Shown here one piece after another: positions 12,701 to 25,562 of a stretch of 64,000 nt of DNA. This DNA is from Pontederia crassipes. Its lineage: Eukaryota > Streptophyta > Magnoliopsida > Commelinales > Pontederiaceae. The notes under the pieces are model-generated. The model worked only from the letters and a program-made list of their open reading frames with translations. It ran no database searches and was not told the origin of the DNA. The position numbers and the translations under genes are program-made. The number at the start of each line of letters is the position of its first letter. Within the stretch, counting starts at the first letter, position 1. The stretch lies in assembly GCA_030549335.1 (NCBI GenBank), contig JAUKPH010000028.1, positions 1,178,001 to 1,242,000 of the forward strand. Reading direction: 5' to 3'.

Positions 12701-13542
12701 TAGTGAGTTGTTATTTGCTCATAATGTTATTTTAACATTTTTCAAATCAATAGACCAATTATGTGGCCATGCTTGAAAATCTTTTATCGAATTAGAAACA
12801 CTTTTGAAGATATAAGATAGATATGAGATTTAATCTCTTCTTATCATTTTGTGATGATGTGTGACTCATTTTAATGTGTAAAAACTAAATGTTTCAGAAA
12901 TCTTTTAGAACGTATAAATTTGATTTAGCATGCGTACTTGCTTTAAAATTAAATATAAGTGTTGTGAACAACAATATGATAATTTTATTCCACATGTTTC
13001 TACATGATAATATGATGCTTTCGTCATAAGAATTTAATCGATCATATTATGTCATGGCTTGCGGATTAGATAAAAAATTAAATCGGGGTCATGAAAAGCA
13101 TGGTCAGAAAGATAATTAGTCAATTTCGAATTTAATAAAATCTAAAAAATTAAGAGAGGGATGAGATGATGGATGATAGGATTAACTGAGAACTGGTCCA
13201 ATGATCAATATGAGTAAAAAATCATAGTTAAAAATTATAAATAGTTGCTTATAAGTAAAAAAAAAGTTGAAATTTTTTGGAAAAAAGTTGATCAATTACT
13301 TAATAAATGTACTATTTTACTCTTAAATATACATAAATTTTTTTCATCTATTATAATATTATACTTATTTTTTATTACTTACGAGTACTTCAACTTATCA
13401 ATTTTTTGACAAATACGATGCCGTTTTACCATAATCAACTTATCAAATACTATGAAGATGAATAAAATTTGATAATGTTGACAACAACATTGCCATTTTA
13501 CCATAATTAATTGAAGTAATCGGCGTGTCATGATTGGATGAT
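9761..13542. mobile_element. AT-rich decayed repeat region, possibly an old gypsy LTR
   Basis: A 40-base unit ending in aataataaatgtaacaccc is doubled at about 9926-10002. TGTAACACCC is the usual start of Ty3/gypsy LTRs in plants. The following 3 kb has no coding sequence. It includes a stretch (12200-12560) of degenerate gatatgatatg-like repeats of the kind often seen in long gypsy LTRs. No second LTR, primer-binding site or end was found, so the assignment is weak. Confidence 0.35.
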
Positions 13543-13545
13543 TTA

Positions 13546-14447
13546 GGGTGCAATTTGGTTTAAGATATATAATATTATCTAGAATGGAGGATTCTAATGT
13601 TCGTTTCAGTTTAATAATTCAAAGTCACCCAAGCACAAGCAAATCCTCCCCATCTCATCGGCGCCTCTCGTTCATGGCTCTCTCTCTCAACGTAAAAAGT
13701 TGCATTTGATTCTCATCCTCGTCTTCGTCTTCTCCTTCTCAGGCTGGGTCCTGGAGCTTATCTACCTCCTCCGTTGTCGTCGCTTGCTGCATTTGGTTCT
13801 CATCTTGGTCTTCGTGTTCTCCCTCTCATGCATAGGCTGGGTCCTAGAGCTTATCTACCTCGTCTGCTGCATAGGCGATGTCTTCGTGCTATCCCTCTCA
13901 GGCTGGGTCCTGGAGCTTATCTACCTCGTCCGCTACCGTCGCCTATGGCGACGTCTCCCGCACCAGGCCCAGGCCCACAATGACATTTTCGCCGACTCGA
14001 AGCTCCAAAGAGTGAGTGGCATGGGTGAAGGCTTGGCATTGTCCAAATGGACGCTGATCCACACACACTCCTTCAAGACGGAGGCGTTCTTCGGCGTCAA
14101 GTCGGCCTCCATGATCCCATCGCCGGCAGCGAAGCCGGTGGCTCTCGTCACGGCCTTGGCCGATCGGCAAACTGTGGACTATGAGGAGGAATTGTCTAAG
14201 CCCATCAAGAGCACATGTCATCTCTCAAAAGCACATGCTGTGCTTGTCTCTCATGATGTGCTTTTTCTCTCTCCATCTCTCGTATTCTCGTTCCTCTGGA
14301 TAATTATGGGGGTAATGGAAATGCCATTCCAATTGAAATGTCACATTTCTCATTATATTACCAAATGACACTTAACTAAATGTTAGAAATCCATTATTCC
14401 CATCAAGATTCTTAATCTAAAAAAGATAGAATGAACAAAACACACCC
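13546..14447. mobile_element. PIF/Harbinger-like element with GC-rich core
   Basis: The ends are GGGTGCAATTTGGTT on the left and, reading inward from the right, GGGTGTGTTTTGTTC. Both are flanked by TTA (13543-13545 and 14448-14450), the typical Harbinger target duplication. Inside (about 13640-14230) is a GC-rich, coding-like stretch without a transposase. It includes three imperfect copies of a unit containing ggctgggtcct near 13742, 13831 and 13901. An open frame of about 220 codons crosses the core but has no ATG at its start. I do not recognise its product. It may be captured host sequence. Confidence 0.55.
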
Positions 14448-14612
14448 TTATTACCAAGATAAGAAGACAAGACGACTTTTCCGTCAAGAGTAATACATAT
14501 GAAGGTGAACTGAAGCAACTCAACTCAACAAGGCAAAGCCTGTATCCTCCAGCAAAAACAAGAAAGTATCAACTAGCAACCATCCAGTACAAGACAAGAA
14601 AGTGGTAGCTTA

Positions 14613-17161
14613 TCAAAAAGAATATTCCTTCAGATCAGCCTTTGAATCGCCCACTTCCATATCTGTAAGGCACTCCTCAGCAGTCAGTGGAGGAAGGTTC
14701 CTCGTCTTCCTCTTCAGATTATGCTTGTGCCAATCAGATTTGAAGTGTTCCCTATATGGTCTAGAATCTCCCACAACAGAATCACAAGTACTGCACATGT
14801 TCTGCTTTGTCTGTTGTTCACCGCTTGTATTTTGAGTAGAAATGTTATGCTTCTGCATCCGCTCACTGAGCTGAATAACGTCATCTAGTTCCCTGCTGGA
14901 ACTTGAGAGTAACTCCTCAGAGAGCTCCTCGTACTGATCAACGTGAGCATCCCCCTCAATTTGTGCTGAAACAGCCAGTATTTCCAACCTTCCCTGAAGA
15001 TTCCTCATTAAAGTATCACAATCACGGAAAAGATTTGGTTCCATTTCACAAACCTGGATCATAAGAAAATTAGTCATATAATGATGCTAGTCCAACCAAT
15101 GAAAACGCATGGCTTCTATTAAATATACGACTTTAGATACAAACAAAGGTGCCCAAGTTTTGATATTTGAACAAATGATCTATTGTTGGTTAAGCGTTTA
15201 TACTTATAATTATTTATAAGTTCCCATGTAACAGAATACTCACAACAGATGGCTGGTTTCCTAATGCATCCTTGGAGGTAATGCTAGCACCCCAACCACT
15301 GAGCTTCTCGATGAGGGCGGAAAAATGTTTCTCGGGTACGATGAGTCGTAATCTCATAGGAGATCGCTTTATGGGGAATTGCTTCTGAAGTTCTCTTATA
15401 ACTTCTAAGGCCTGCACAAGAAGAAAAATGAAGTAATTAAACTTCCTGAATCATATTACAGAAATTTTGATAACAAATATTCATATCATGCTTTTTGGTG
15501 TAGCTCTCTTATATACCTTGAAGCAAGAGCTACCAGTCCTGGTACTCTCCTGAGTAATGTTATTTAACTGTCGCCATTCTAGTCTTATATATAATACATA
15601 AGGACTTCTGTTGTACATGGGCTATTGATTATTATGCTTGATTGACAATATTTTCACATGTATTTCATTCTAAAATAGTTGCACGTTTCTGCATCATAAA
15701 TCATCAAACTAACCGTGATCCTCAAAATTCCAAACGTTCATTGCTCACAATCAAAACAATAAAAGCAAATGAACACTCAATTACTAAGTTTTGAAATTAG
15801 CTTATCTTTTCCTTCCCCTTCGCGTCAGGTTACTAATAGAGTGGAATGGCGTTGTATGATCCATGTAGCCGACCCCACCTAGTGAGATAAGACTTTGTTG
15901 TTGTTGTTGTTTTCCTTCCCCTGACATCATGGTTCGGTTGTTATTCTCACAGATTATAACATGCCATGTTTAGTCTTCAAAGTTGTATGAGTTTGCTCAA
16001 ATATGTCTAACTGATGATAGGTAATTTTTCTTAAAAGGACTGATCATAGGTAGTTAATTTGCACTTTGGCCTGAAGCTTGTACTTAAGGAACAGTGATAG
16101 ATCATGTGGACACTATGATCAGTCATGACAGGTTAGTGCCTTTTATAATCACATCTTAAACAAGAGAAGCTTCTAAAGTTTGATCAAGCATCAAAACTAG
16201 ATAGCAAGGGATGAGACCAATACAGATTGATGATAAACCTAAACCTATTTCCAGCTGAGATCCTGTTCTGACTGGAGAATAGGTGAACCTAGCACAATTG
16301 TTGTTTTTTTTTTAGAGAGGGTTTTAGTACAATTGTTCAAGCTTGAGATTGTCCATGTTCCAATCAATCACACTCCAGGCTTACGCTATGACTTAAGTTA
16401 TACATAGGGGCAAAAAGATAAACAGTAAGCTTATCAATATCTCATATATGCAGATAATTAGAACCCAACCTGCTTCTTCGAACTGGTATTAAGATCCACA
16501 GCGAAGTGTATCTCGTGCATGAGCCGCTCGATCATGCTGATTGTATACGGGCGCTGGGTTTCTGGATTGACAGTCTTCTGCATAACGATCGTCGCTATAT
16601 CCCTGAATTGACTCGAGAGCTGCGACTCCCTTTCCTTTCCAGCAACTTGAAGCTCCCCTTTGTCCAAAATCTAGCAAGATGAATCATTTCTTAGGAATCT
16701 TAGTTGAAATCCAAGCCCTTAACGGTAACATAAAGAAAGCCATTGATAAATGCGGAAAACTGATAAATTAGTTACAACCTCCAGGCATATTTTGGATTGG
16801 TCATCGGTGCCGAACGCGGCTATCAAGTCCTTCGACTTTGCAAGGACGCCTTTCGATACGTTCGAGTAGACGGTCTGCGATTGCAAGACCTCATCCAAAT
16901 CCTTCTCGCTGTGGCAAAACATCGAACAGGTCAGCCACGAGGAAAGACAGAGAAACGCGCACTAACAAAAAACGGAATCACGACACGCGCATCGATGACG
17001 GTAGAGTCGGAGAGTTGGGAAGCTTACACTCCGGATCGCCACGAGAGGACCTTGTTCTTGTAGCAGGCGATCTCGAAGCGGTTGCCGTGCTTCTTGAGGC
17101 GGACGACGGCCACGTTCGTCAGCCGCTTCTGCCCGATGGGCTGCACCAGAGTCCTTGACAT
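14613..17161 (-). CDS. SBDS: SBDS ribosome maturation protein
   Basis: SBDS works with the GTPase EFL1 to release eIF6 from new 60S subunits in the cytoplasm. Five exons join in frame on the minus strand: 17161-17028, 16908-16779, 16670-16470, 15411-15244 and 15053-14613, for 1074 bases or 357 aa. The N-terminal FYSH domain (about 1-95) includes [21 protein letters not shown] and DLDEVL. The central domain contains FRDIATIV and NPETQRPYT, and the third domain begins near residue 156 ([13 protein letters not shown]). After residue 240 comes a plant-type extension with a C2H2 U1-like zinc finger (C298, C301, H314, H320) followed by a basic stretch. The start matches the conserved N-terminus. 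Intron 3 carries a small retroposon. The promoter side contains AGCCCA, a site II-type element read as TGGGCT on the gene strand, common in translation genes. Confidence 0.96.
15820..15909 (+). mobile_element. Truncated RTE-tail retroposon in SBDS intron 3
   Basis: About 90 bases containing gtatgatccatgtagccgac and ending in (TTG)n. They are flanked by a 13-base direct repeat, ttttccttcccct (15807-15819 and 15910-15922). This is the common 3' tail of the RTE-type family seen elsewhere in the window, inserted in opposite orientation to the gene. Confidence 0.85.
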
Positions 17162-17289
17162 CTCTCCGGCGCAAATTACCCGCCTTAGTGCGCCCGCGTG
17201 CCGCTGGCTCGCCTGCTGCGCGCTCCCTTCCGGCGAAGCTTCGAGGGACTACGAGAAATCGATGTGGCGGAGATCAAGTTTTGCACCAG

Positions 17290-17340
17290 TAGCCCGATAA
17301 AAAAGAGGCCTGATTAAAGCAGCCCAGTAAGGTGGAGACC
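17290..17340 (-). promoter_or_regulatory. Probable SBDS promoter core with site II element
   Basis: About 130-180 bases upstream of the SBDS start codon the gene strand reads tactgggctgctttaatcag, with TGGGCT as a site II-like motif and further GGGCT nearby. The same block is preserved in the duplicate near 2463-2510, where it lies between the SBDS fragment and the coiled-coil gene. Placement by motif only. Confidence 0.45.
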
Positions 17341-17412
17341 AATTCAGCGTCTCACCCACTTAAATAGAAGGCCGTAGAGACACCCAACAAAGGGATGCCC
17401 AACAGAAGTAGA

Positions 17413-17502
<90 letters not shown>
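17413..17502. repeat. (AAT)n followed by (ATT)n microsatellite
   Basis: A run of AAT triplets switches to ATT triplets near 17481, so the array can fold on itself. It lies between the SBDS upstream region and the solo copia LTR. Confidence 0.95.
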
Positions 17503-17853
17503 TGTTAATAATGTCTTGATTTTGAATCCAGTTATAATCTTATGTGGTCCCACTATGTAATCAGACGTTTCATCAGATTTTTTTTAAGAAAATTTTTAGT
17601 GGTATTCTGTGATTTAGATTTAATTTATTTTTTATTATAAAATAAGTGTCCTTTTTGTTGGAGATTAATTCAAAGTCCCAATCGATCTATAATTCTTATC
17701 AGTTAAAAGGAGTGCTTTTGTAAATTCTCTAAAGATTCAGAGAGAAAATGAATTTGATTTTATAATCCTTTTCTGTTTCTTCCTTTTAATAAAATTTTAT
17801 GTCATCTTAAATTTCTCAAATTTTCTCGCGCGATGCATAATTTCTCTAGTGCA
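17503..17853 (+). mobile_element. Solo copia LTR, same family as the LTR at 1614
   Basis: Starts TGTTAATAATGTCTTG and matches the LTR at 1614 in sequence order, lacking the GC-rich insert of that copy. It probably ends at ctctagtgca. No internal region, primer site or polypurine tract adjoins it. A target duplication cannot be read because both sides are AT triplet repeats, so the right end is approximate. Confidence 0.6.
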
Positions 17854-18464
17854 AAAATATTATTATTATTTCTTCGTTGTCCTAGTGGTGTAACGGAGGA
17901 AAAAAATGGAAACTTAACTAGTAATTTCTTGGTTCAAAAGGCAATTGTAATTATATTTAAAACTCATCTTAAGGGCGAGTTTGCTGCCGTGCTTTTAGAG
18001 TTGATTTGTCGAAAAGAACAAGCAAACACATTGGATGCACTCTTGTAGTTGTGTCCTAGAAAGTACACGTAAAGGCTTGCGGATACAAAAAAAAAAAAAA
18101 AGAAAAAGAGTTGAGTTAATTCGTTGTAGAAAAAATAAATAACAATGACAACTTTTTTTTAACCCGATTTCATTAATCATTTGCGACCATTTAACTTGTT
18201 CTTTTTCGAAGACGATATCGTATTGTAATAATAACAACTTATCATACAGAGAGGAAAAAAAGGTACCATTTTTTTTCCTTTTCTTGAAAATGTTGATTCC
18301 CTATTTGGGCTCACTGAGTTTATATATCGAGAGATATTAGCAAAAATATGATTAAGATTATTATTAATTGAACTCCTCTGTTTCTCGATCCGGAACAGTT
18401 GCCAACTGAGGGGAGTTCCTAAACAGCCCGATTCCTTTTGCTTAATTTAAGAGCTGCAATAAAA

Positions 18465-18512
<48 letters not shown>

Positions 18513-20241
18513 CGTCAAAACAAAAAACAGAGGAAAGGAACAGTAACCACGTAATCAAGAGACCATGATCATGAAGAAAAGAAACATAACAATTAAAGCA
18601 AAGCCGACATGATCAGAATACTTAAAGCCTTCCGGATCAAATTGACAAATTCTCAAGCAGTCTATAGATAGAGAGAGAGAGAGAGTCAGATCAATTGAGA
18701 TCGACATGGATGTAAGAGATCATGTGATGAGGGGGCATCGAAGGCTGCGCCATTAGTATCATTTTCAAACCCTTAAACCTTCATCTTGGAATCCTCCCCT
18801 TTCCTTCCCACCTTCCTGCTGTCATGCCAATGCCATTGCACATTGTTGTGGTCGATTGGGTTCATCTCCGATTCAAGCTAACACTCACACACCCTACCTA
18901 ACCTTCATTCACACTTCCACTACCTTATTTGCCATCTCTCTCTCTCTCTCTCTCTCCAAGGTGGTGTCTCATTGTGAAAGCAATAGGAAATTTAGGCGTG
19001 TTAGTACAACCTTGGGTGGTGGCTTTTGGTTCCTAGTGGGTTTGGCTCAGTTCCTCTCACCTCTCCACATAACTCATTTATTAAACTCCCACCATTTTTT
19101 GTTTGATTTACAAAGTGACTACTTGCTAAAGGAAAAAAAAACAGTGAAAAAAATTAATATATTTAAAATTTCCGATGAATGACAAGAAGAAAAAGATCCA
19201 TCTGCCGACAGTTGTTCTCTCTATATATAATATCTTCTTCAAATAGTACATAAAGAAATTAATAATAAATTAAAAACACTGATCACGCAGGAAAACAAAA
19301 AACAAAAAAAAAAAGGGGGCGAAGTCCGTGTCCTTTCGATTCAAGGATGCAAATGTCTACTTTTAATTGGAGATGGGGAATGCAAGTAAACTCTCTTCAC
19401 ATGCGTGCGTGATTCTTGGAAGAATTAAAGCTTACTTTTCTATTTCTTTTCCCTTTTTGTTTTTAATTTTTTTTTTCTTACTTGCTTTTTAATTTAGGGA
19501 TGCCAAAGCTTAAGCACAAAACCAAACTAAGCATGGAGATTAATGAAATTACAAAGTTATAATGATAGAATATCCTTCGTCCTCAAATTTCTCCTAAATT
19601 CGATTCAATCCGGGAAGATAAAAGTAATAAAAAAACAAAAAAAGTAACATTCTGATTATGACTAAGATTCTTTATATCCTCAAAACTATTGGCACAAATT
19701 AAATGTACAAATCCTTACATCATAATAATAGTTATTTTACAGATAGATAAATAATCCATGTTTGCCCCACAACTTACTTTTTTTTCTTGAAAAGAAGCAA
19801 AATTTTATTTTACGGCATGTAATTTCCAAAAAAAATAAAAAAAGATGGAAATAATAAACAAGTCAACTCTAACTCTCTCTCTCTCTCTCTCTCCTCTCTC
19901 TCCGTCTCAATCTCTCTATTAGATTCGACCGCATCCGGCCATCCACTTTGACCTGACCAGAGACGACCAAAACGATCTCTTCGCCTAACCAAAATTTTCT
20001 TTTCCTCTTCGAATTTTTCGCGTTTTTTGTTCCTCTCCCTTTTTAAGTTTTTGCCGTTGGGCCGTTTAAATACGCCTGTCCGAAACCATCACAAAATCGT
20101 GTCTTTTAATTGGAGTGTTCATATCCTTCTTCCCTCTGCTTCCAATCACCTTTTCGTGTCTTCTCTTGGACTCGCAGAACAACAACCTTTTGTTTTTCTT
20201 CCTTTTGCTGGAACTTTGGTTCTGTGATCGAATCGTTGCTG
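17854..20241. other. Intergenic and GONST1 upstream region
   Basis: Non-coding. It holds several GA or CT microsatellites (18468-18509, 18671-18685, 18937-18957, 19874-19893). Near 20057 the sequence ttgggccgtttaaatacgcc combines a TGGGCC site II-like element with a weak TATA-like stretch, a plausible core promoter for GONST1 about 180 bases before its start codon. The rest shows no gene. Confidence 0.55.
18468..18509. repeat. (GA)n microsatellite
   Basis: About 21 uninterrupted GA units. Confidence 0.97.
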
Positions 20242-23200
20242 ATGGGCTCAAGGTAAAAGCTTCTCTTTCCCTTCTCTTCTGCCTGATTGCTTTTTATTCG
20301 GTAAAAGTTTCTGGAATTTTTTTTGTGTGGAAGGGGGGTTTTAGGTGAGTTTTCGTTTTAGGGGAGTCGTCGCCTCTGGATTGTTTTTGTTGAGTTTTTT
20401 AGTGATTCAGAGTCAGAAACTAATGTTGCGATTTCTTCTAGTTTGAAGTAAAGATCTCATCTTTTGATCTCCTTTTGTTGAGTTCTTCGCTGATTTTAGC
20501 TGTCAGGACAGTTCGAGAAAAGAGGTTCTTTCCTTTTCCTGTGGGTACATTAACATCTCGTTGTTTAGGAACGTTATTCTTAGTATTATGCTGCTCAGAC
20601 GGATGCAAATCGTGCCTTTTTTAGGCTTGATGCAGCTGACTAAAGTTGGATTATTGATGCTTATATCCTTTTAATTCTCTCTAGCACGGCAATGAGCTGT
20701 TTAGTAAAATTCTGGTTTCCTTTGATTCCATGGACATCGATCGAGGGCAACCTTTTGATCATTTGACTGGACACCCTGCTCCTTCTCATATCAATGCTGT
20801 TAGTTTTGTGTTGCCAAAAGAATCTTATACAGTAGTGATTCGTACCAGTATTCTTGAGGTGCTTTAAGATCAAGATATTAAGTTCGGATACATGTGCTCA
20901 TAATGTTATATATACTTATATATGATCATGTGATCTGATGAGTACCCTAGCTTCTGGAATCTTTTAACAAGACAATATATATACACTTTGCAGCCAAACA
21001 CCATGATTTGATATTATAATGCGCATAATCATTCCGATCAGAGAGAAACTACATTTTTTACAATGGGGAAGACCACATTGTCCTTATGGTGGTACTTTCA
21101 GGCAGAGAAATCAATTGACAATAGAATACATGGAATTTTGGAGATTTGCTAACAGAACTACCCTTCAGACAAATTCTTAATATAATTATTTATTCTGGCA
21201 TTGATTCCTTTTTAAAATATGAATTTGGCACTTTGGAAAAATTCATAGCTGGTTGAACCAAATTTTTAAACCACTATGGTGAACTGATTTCTAGCACAAG
21301 ACATTTTCAGGATAGGTAGATATGTTCCAGATGCTATAAGTTTTAATGTCACACAATTATGCCTGCCAGACTTTGCTAGTTGCAGAGTAAAGAGCAGGAC
21401 GCCGGCAGCAATTTCGATTGCTAACAGAGTTGGAGTAGGAGTTTGACAACAATTCAAAAATGGAGTTCTATTACGATTCCTTTTCAGATTTTCTTTATAT
21501 GTCTTAGTTGAACTCCTTAATGGTTTCCGTACAGTAAAGGCTGTCTGTGTTCAGATTTGATCATCATCAATAGACTAAAATTTCAGAATCGTTCCTTTGA
21601 TGGACTCCACACTCCTTTGGGGCTAGATTCATGTTCATCGCGTTCTAGTTCTGGTACACTCGTTGTATCAAAATGCTTTGGCAATAGTCAGAATTCTTCC
21701 CTCTGCACAGCATCAGGCTTTCTCCAACTGAAACCCTGAGTAGAGTTCTATTAGCACATTCATTATATGTCCAATGAATTAAATTCCAGAAATCTTCCAT
21801 GTATTAGGTCTTTCCAGTCATGCTTTCAAGTACCTTCGAGATTACTGTTTGAGTTGACGCCAAGTTTGCCTCTGATCGACCAGAATAAATGTCTTGTAGT
21901 GGGTGTCTCAATCATCTCATGTAAATTGATTTCAGTTATCTGAACTTCTGAGTGTATATGCTTTATATCTTGTCATTGTTTCCTCATGTTGGAGACTGCA
22001 TCTTTTGTGTTCTTATTAGTATCATAATATTACTTTGAGTTGCATGCAGGTTGAACTGAATTTCTTCTCAAGTCAACATCTTGTATTGCTGTGTCATTTT
22101 TAGTCTGCAGTGGTTATTTATGAAAGTGTGGTTTGGCATTTTGCAATTTTCCTTTCACTTCCTTTACGATCTGCCTTTGAAGTTATTGTCATCAGTGTTA
22201 ATCCTTTTCCTTTTAATTCCAGGCTTAATCCTTTAGGCATTTCTCTATCTTCTTCTGAAGAACACCTTGAGCAACTTCATTTAGAAGATAGGAGCGATGT
22301 AGCCATAAATGGTGAAAAAGTTGGTTTATTACACGAACAAAATGGAGGGTTGATTCGAGTTGCAAGTTCCATAGGCAGTGGAAGAAGAGATATTTTCAGT
22401 AGGCAAGTGAAATCCAATTTCATTCAAACCTCTTAATTTTGTTATTTCTGTGTTCATTGGTTTCTTTTGCCACATGACCTGTTATTCATGTTATCCTCTC
22501 TACAGTGAAAATGGTCATTCTGTATTTGCAAGTTGCAATCTAATAGTTTATTCATCCCAATACAATCAACTTGGAATAACATGCCTTATTCTTCACATCT
22601 CTAAGTAATCTGTTTTTTTTATGATAGTTGCAAAAGTTACAAATTTGAGAATTATATTATGTTTATGGTACTGTATGAGTATAACCAATTCAAAATAGTT
22701 CTGCTTGTTAAATTCTCAAGTAAAAAGAATTCAGTCACAGTTCATGGCCTTCAGTTTTTGCAATATGCATGATATGATTTCCCTCTGGATAGTACCTAAG
22801 CCATAAATTTCAAATTTATAGCTTGAGTTTAATCTGTATATTTAACAAAGTATTTTCTTTTAAAATTCATTCTTCCTTCCCGCGTTAGTTTTACATCTTT
22901 GTAATCTTTCAACATTTCTGATGAGTAGGTCTCTTGGAGGGAAATCCTTTTCTGATGATGAAGTAGACCTGGAAGGTGGTAAAACAGAAAAGGACAGAGA
23001 TAAAATTTTACGTTCTCACAAATCGATGAAGATGAACCAAGCTCTCCTTTCTGGTCTAGCATACTGTCTTTCATCTTGCAGTATGATCCTGGTTAATAAG
23101 TTGGTGCTGTCAGGCTATGATTTCAGCGCTGGAATATCACTGATGCTTTATCAGGTAAGTAATATGTCCTGATAGTGCTGCTTCTTTTCCTTTGCTTTAT

Positions 23201-25528
23201 TTATTTAATGAAACTTAAATCCATTATAAGGTCGATGCCACTTTCTTTGATTTCAGAACCTTGTGTCGGTAATTGTGGTCTCCACTTTGAGTCTTCTTGG
23301 GATCATCTCAACAGAGCCACTTACATGGAAATTAATTAGGGTCTGGTTGCCTGTAAATATCATATTTGTTGGGATGCTTGTTACCAGCATGTTCAGGTAT
23401 GGATATGCTTTCTTCTTCTTGATATGTCAGTCTGTAAAGTTTTGATGCAAACTATTGCTATTTTCCTTTTCATCTGCAACTTCGCATTTAGACTCCATAG
23501 AATGAGCCTTTTTGATAGAGATATCTTGCTCTTATTGTATGCAGCTTAAAGTATATCAATGTTGCAATGGTCACCATTCTGAAAAATGTGACCAATGTGA
23601 TTACTGCTGTTGGCGAAACATACTTTTTCATGAAGCATCATGACAACAGAGTGTGGATGGCCCTGTTGCTAATGGTATATTTCTCATATCTAAGATAACT
23701 GTCAGCTCATACTTATAGATAGAAGTGACTTCACAACCAACTCAGATTTTTCGTACAACAAATGGAATGTTTTTCTTCTTAAAAGAAAAAAAAAACAAAA
23801 GGAGGAAGTCCAAATCAGTTCTCATTCTCTTTTCTTGCACCGTGTTATAAGCAAATACGACCTTGCTATGGGAAACAACATCGTGCATTTATTTGGTATT
23901 GAGTTGAAATGTGCCTGAACTCTGAAGTATGATAAAGTATAAAGGAATATACTTTCATTGTGTCTCCTGTTTGGAATGTTGTTAAGCCTGCATAAATTGC
24001 GTAGCACGAACCAAGTATACATCCTCTTCATTAACAAAAAAAAGAGTAAATATCCTCTTGCCTTCGAACTTGGAGATAACCACACTCGTTTTAATGCACC
24101 ATGAGATATATAATATGCCATTTCTTAAGGGGAATATATCGAATATCCTCGAAAGAAAAAAGGGGAATATATCACATTACATATATTATCATTCTATGTC
24201 CATTTCCCTAGTCCCACTCACAATAAATGGGATAGTACACAGAACACAGATTCAAATTGTAGAAATGCAGAAAGGAGATTTTTTTTTTTCATGCAATATC
24301 ATTGCTCAGATTTTTTTTATTTTTATCTTCATCATATTCATGCTGCATGAGTATGCCTTCTCTTTTCTTGAAGGATATTTTATATTGCAAATTACCTTCA
24401 AACAAGTTGTTTGCATTTCAGTTCCAAAGGATTGTATTTATTCTGAGTTTTGATTACATAGCTCTCTTTGTAGATTATTTCGGCAATATCAGGAGGAGCT
24501 ACAGATCTTTCATTTCATGCGGTTGGCTATGCGTGGCAAATTTTGAATTGTTTTCTGACAGCTTCATATTCGGTAATTGCTCATTGTTTTATTTCCTTCC
24601 TGTCGATATGATGATGTAAAAGATATTTTGCAAACTCAATGAGTTATTACCTGTTTGATGTGCACCAGTGTTGTCCTGATAATATGTCACCCATTTATTT
24701 CTATCTAGGGGCATTCTCTTTTCCTTTTGGTCTTAGTTACTGTCCATGTCAAAACTCTATGCTTTTTTCAAAACAGAAAAAACCTATTCAGCATTTATAG
24801 TGTTGTTTAGTCTCAGCTGGTCACTCACGTGTTTATACCTTATAGACAGTTAATCTTGATTGCAATAACACATCAGTTGCTTTACTAATGCTTCTTCGAG
24901 CTAACACCACTTGTCATGTTTTACAGTTAACATTGCGACGCGTCATGGATACTGCTAAGCAAGTGACGAAATCTGGGAATTTGAATGAATTCTCGATGGT
25001 TATGCTCAATAACACACTCTCTGTGCCTTTGGGGCTTCTGCTTATATTCACTTTTAATGAAGTGGAGTACCTTTCTAACTCGTGAGCACATTTCATCACC
25101 TAGTCACTTTCCTCCATTATAAAAAATCAAAACAATCTGCTCATCTTATGTTTCCTTGTGTTGCCAGAGACCAAGTACCATAAGAGAATAGAATTATCTT
25201 CTTTTTCGGCTTTGTTGCCTTATGTATCTCCCATATAAATGGCAGGCCACTTTTGAAGATTCCTATGTTCTGGCTGGTGATAACTTTGAGTGGGTTTCTG
25301 GGTCTCGCCATCAGCTTTACTTCAATGTGGTTTCTTCACCAAACAGGTGCAACTACATATAGGTATGTGATGTCTTCAGTTTCTCTAGCCAGCCTTATAT
25401 CTTACCTTTTATCTCCTTATTTTCATCTACTGCAGTTAGTCTTGATGTGTATGTTTGAGCAGCAGAACACCTTTAACTATTGTATCTATATATAGTTATA
25501 ATGTTAAAATGATCAACATAACTGAGGA

Positions 25529-25562
<34 letters not shown>

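Noticed and set aside
13700-14368. Frame of about 220 codons as a real gene
   Set aside because: No ATG at its start, internal repeats, no recognised family, and it lies within a transposon-like element.
16838-17158. Plus-strand open frames over the SBDS first exons, and their twins at 2048-2459
   Set aside because: They are shadows of the minus-strand SBDS exons; the minus-strand exon chain is in frame and conserved.
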